Shown here: positions 5,369 through 7,464 of the stretch, piece after piece
Position numbering within the stretch: position 1 is the first letter of the stretch
How the letters are laid out: each line of letters begins with the position of its first letter
Assembly (NCBI GenBank): GCA_005792225.1
Contig: SXSP01000146.1
Location: forward strand, 1 to 7,464
Direction: 5' to 3'
DNA from: Bdellovibrionales bacterium
GTDB taxonomy: Bacteria > Bdellovibrionota > Bdellovibrionia > Bdellovibrionales > JAMPXM01
DNA: 7,464 bases
Translations under genes and position numbers: made by a program
Notes under the pieces: generated by a model
Seen by the model: only the letters and a program-made list of their open reading frames with translations
The model's database searches: none
Told to the model about the DNA's origin: nothing

Positions 5369-7420
5369 TCACCAGATCGAGCATCTCTTAACAGGTGCCA
5401 TGCGCGTGCCCGCCTTGCAGTTGAAGTCACGGGCGAACTCGGGCCGATTCATCATCACCGCGTTCACCCTGAATTCCGCCGGCGGATGCACGCCCGTCAA
5501 GAGAGCCTGGCGCAAGCGTTCTGGCGTCCACTTCGTGCACCAACTCTGTGCGTATCCAATCCAGAATTGCTGTCGCTCGCTGTAGCCATGCCAAGGCGGC
5601 GTCTCGGCCCTTTTTTCGAGAATCTTCTCGAGCGCCTTGTATCCCAGCTTCACCCCGCCTTGGTCCGAGAGATTCTCGTCGATCGTCTGTGCGCCATTGA
5701 CGTTTAATCCGACTTCTTCAATTCGGTAAGCATTCCCCTGCTCAATGAAACATTGCGCGCGTTTTTCGAACTGCTCGCTCGTCGACTGGCTCCACCAGTC
5801 TTTTAAGTTTCCGCGCGCATCGTACTTGGCGCCGTTTTTATCAAAGCCGTGTAGCAACTCGTGACCGATCGTTCCCCCGCCGAATGAACCGAAATTTGCT
5901 CCATCCGATGCCGCGAGATCCAGAGAAGGCGGCTGCAGAATTCCGAATGGAAAAACAAACTCGTTATTTGAACGCTCGTAATAGGCGTTCACTTCCCAGG
6001 GCATCATCGACCATTCACTGCGATCCACGGGTTTCCCGATCTTCGCGAGATCTCGACGCGACTCGTACTGGCCCACGGCGAGCGCGTTCCGAAGGAAGTT
6101 CGTCGCCGAAGTTTTCACGGAATCGTAATTCCGCCAAACCTCGGGTCCCCCGACCTTTTGAGCAACGGCGCCAACTTTCGCGTTCGCACCTTTCAGAGTT
6201 TCGTCATCGATCCAGGCCTCGGGTCCTCGGTTCAGTTCCGCGAGATTGTCGACAAACGCCGTCTTAATCTGCTCGATCATCAGCGCCGTCTTCTCACGAA
6301 TGGCCTTGCCATCAAACGTTTGGATGTACGCTTCGGCCAGCGGGTACCCGAGAGCCTTTGCGGTTTCCTGCGTGCAATGCTTCCAGCGTGGCTGCATCGC
6401 CTTGGTTCCGTTCATGTAGGTTTCCCAGAACGCAAAGTGCGCCTTCTCGAACTCCCCGCCCATCTTCGAAGCGGCCGCATCGACAAATCGGTAGACGAGA
6501 TAGTTTGCGTTATCCTCCGCCGACGTCCGCGCGAGAACCTCGTCTTGCCCCTCTAGGTATTCGGGAGCCTCGATATTCAAGTCGTTGAAACCGTCCATGC
6601 CGAGCGCGCGGAAGTAAGTCGCCCAATCAAAACCCGGAGCGTGTTTCTTCAGAGTCTCTTGTGATGCCGGATGATTCGTTTTCGTTGGATCGTTTCTTTC
6701 CTCAATCGTGTACGCGCCTTTGGCAAACGCCGTCTCGAGGTTGAGAACTCGTTTCGCCGTTCGCTCCGCGTTTGGTTCACCCAAAAGGCTAAAGAGCTTC
6801 GCGATGTACGTCTCATATTTGACTCGCGTTTCGCGACTCTTCTCATCTTGATCAAAATAATAAGCCTTTGACCCCAAACCCATGCCGGCCTGGTAAACGT
6901 ACCCGATGACCTTCGTCGAATCGGCAGGATCCTGAAACGAACCGAAACCAAAAAACGGCTGCGCCCCCATCAGACTGAGGTTCGCGGCTAACTCCGCTCT
7001 TTGCGACTTCGACTTCGCCGCGCGAATTTTGGTGATCTGACGCTTGACCGCCGCGAGCGACTGCGTCGCCTGTTGATCCGCATTCAAGCAGGAATTGTAG
7101 TAATCCGAGAGCTTGCCGGCATACTTTGACGGTGTCGAAAAATCTCCACGCGCATACGCCACAAGGATCTTGTTCAAGATCAGATCGGTCGCATCACTCG
7201 CCGCCGTTACCTGACGGCTCACCGACTTTTTCTCCGGTGGCACTTTCGTGCGCTCCAACCACGCTCCGCACGCGTATTGATAAAAGTTCGCGCACGGGTC
7301 GGTGTCAGTTTGGATGGCCGTGGGGTCGATGATGGGTGGAATTTGGGTGTCAGTTTGCGCTTGGCTTTGCGCTTGCGCTCCGAGCGCGATGAGCGTTGCG
7401 GCTGCGATGGTCGTGATCAT
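5369..7420 (-). CDS. M13-family (neprilysin/PepO-type) exported zinc endopeptidase
   Basis: This 683-residue metalloendopeptidase of family M13 has the usual full length. The zinc site is the HELLH motif in GGTIGHELLHGFD (His 520, Glu 521, His 524), with the third ligand and its partner in ENLSDQGG (Glu 582, Asp 586; the ExxxD signature). The substrate-binding NAYY motif is at 478-481. The protein ends in CSIW, matching the CxxW end of the family. The N-terminal DPCANFYQYACGAW (about residues 41-54) is the typical M13 opening. Such enzymes cut short peptides and act in the periplasm or outside the cell. The signal peptide MITTIAAATLIALGAQA has a good hydrophobic core and an AQA cleavage site but no Lys/Arg before the core. 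A TTG at 7450 would add ten residues including one Lys, but the strong GGAGGAG just before the ATG at 7420 decides for the shorter form. The physiological substrate is unknown. Confidence 0.95.
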   Translation of the reverse strand: MITTIAAATLIALGAQAQSQAQTDTQIPPIIDPTAIQTDTDPCANFYQYACGAWLERTKVPPEKKSVSRQVTAASDATDLILNKILVAYARGDFSTPSKYAGKLSDYYNSCLNADQQATQSLAAVKRQITKIRAAKSKSQRAELAANLSLMGAQPFFGFGSFQDPADSTKVIGYVYQAGMGLGSKAYYFDQDEKSRETRVKYETYIAKLFSLLGEPNAERTAKRVLNLETAFAKGAYTIEERNDPTKTNHPASQETLKKHAPGFDWATYFRALGMDGFNDLNIEAPEYLEGQDEVLARTSAEDNANYLVYRFVDAAASKMGGEFEKAHFAFWETYMNGTKAMQPRWKHCTQETAKALGYPLAEAYIQTFDGKAIREKTALMIEQIKTAFVDNLAELNRGPEAWIDDETLKGANAKVGAVAQKVGGPEVWRNYDSVKTSATNFLRNALAVGQYESRRDLAKIGKPVDRSEWSMMPWEVNAYYERSNNEFVFPFGILQPPSLDLAASDGANFGSFGGGTIGHELLHGFDKNGAKYDARGNLKDWWSQSTSEQFEKRAQCFIEQGNAYRIEEVGLNVNGAQTIDENLSDQGGVKLGYKALEKILEKRAETPPWHGYSERQQFWIGYAQSWCTKWTPERLRQALLTGVHPPAEFRVNAVMMNRPEFARDFNCKAGTRMAPVKRCSIW

Positions 7421-7426
7421 CGTTTT

Positions 7427-7433
7427 CTCCTCC
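7427..7433 (-). promoter_or_regulatory. Ribosome binding site fixing the M13 peptidase start
   Basis: GGAGGAG on the minus strand sits 6 bases before the ATG at 7420 and lies inside the alternative TTG-initiated extension, so it argues for the ATG. Confidence 0.75.
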
Positions 7434-7464
7434 GTCAGAGAGGCGGCCAAGGTAGCGCTTCGAC

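Noticed and set aside
7418..7450. Upstream TTG start for the M13 peptidase
   Set aside because: The strong GGAGGAG lies inside this extension and points to the ATG at 7420, where the signal peptide begins.

Overview
The window looks like Gram-negative bacterial DNA of moderately high GC. Four of the seven genes encode exported proteins with Sec or lipoprotein signal peptides, and start codons are usually preceded by GGAGG-type ribosome binding sites. An exported M13 metallopeptidase, an M15 cell-wall peptidase and stand-alone receiver signalling would fit a Bdellovibrio/Oligoflexia-like or other former deltaproteobacterial genome. That placement is an inference from gene content and is not proven here.

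Left part, + strand (1-2266). A soluble PAS-PAS histidine kinase is cut by the left edge of the window. Its last 29 bases overlap the start of a 130-residue single-domain response regulator, so the two form a translationally coupled two-component pair. A 266-base gap follows. It holds a helically phased 9-bp tandem repeat and a strong terminator-like hairpin with seven Ts. Next comes a small two-helix membrane protein resembling the DUF1328/UPF0391 family, with a clear GGGAGG site.

Convergent junction (2267-2484). This stretch has no gene but is full of symmetry. An imperfect inverted-repeat element of about 156 bp has 24-bp arms and internal hairpins. It begins directly after the small gene's stop codon and may be a MITE-like or structured RNA element. 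A 9-bp GC-rich hairpin then lies just beyond the end of the minus-strand genes.

Right part, - strand (2485-7420). In transcription order, right to left: an M13 (neprilysin/PepO-type) zinc endopeptidase; an M15 peptidoglycan peptidase of the SxHxxGxAxD...DxxH type; an exported protein of unknown function with a DKLGHF motif; and a low-complexity Ser/Thr/Ala/Gly-rich lipoprotein with a central Lys/Arg patch. All four are predicted to be exported. The gaps between them (100-122 bp) contain hairpins and one good sigma70-like promoter in front of the M15 gene, so they are probably separate or loosely linked transcription units and not a tight operon.

I found no mobile-element transposase, CRISPR array, rRNA or convincing tRNA. 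The items most worth a second look are the inverted-repeat element at 2269-2424, the Ser/Thr-rich lipoprotein and the unknown DKLGHF protein.
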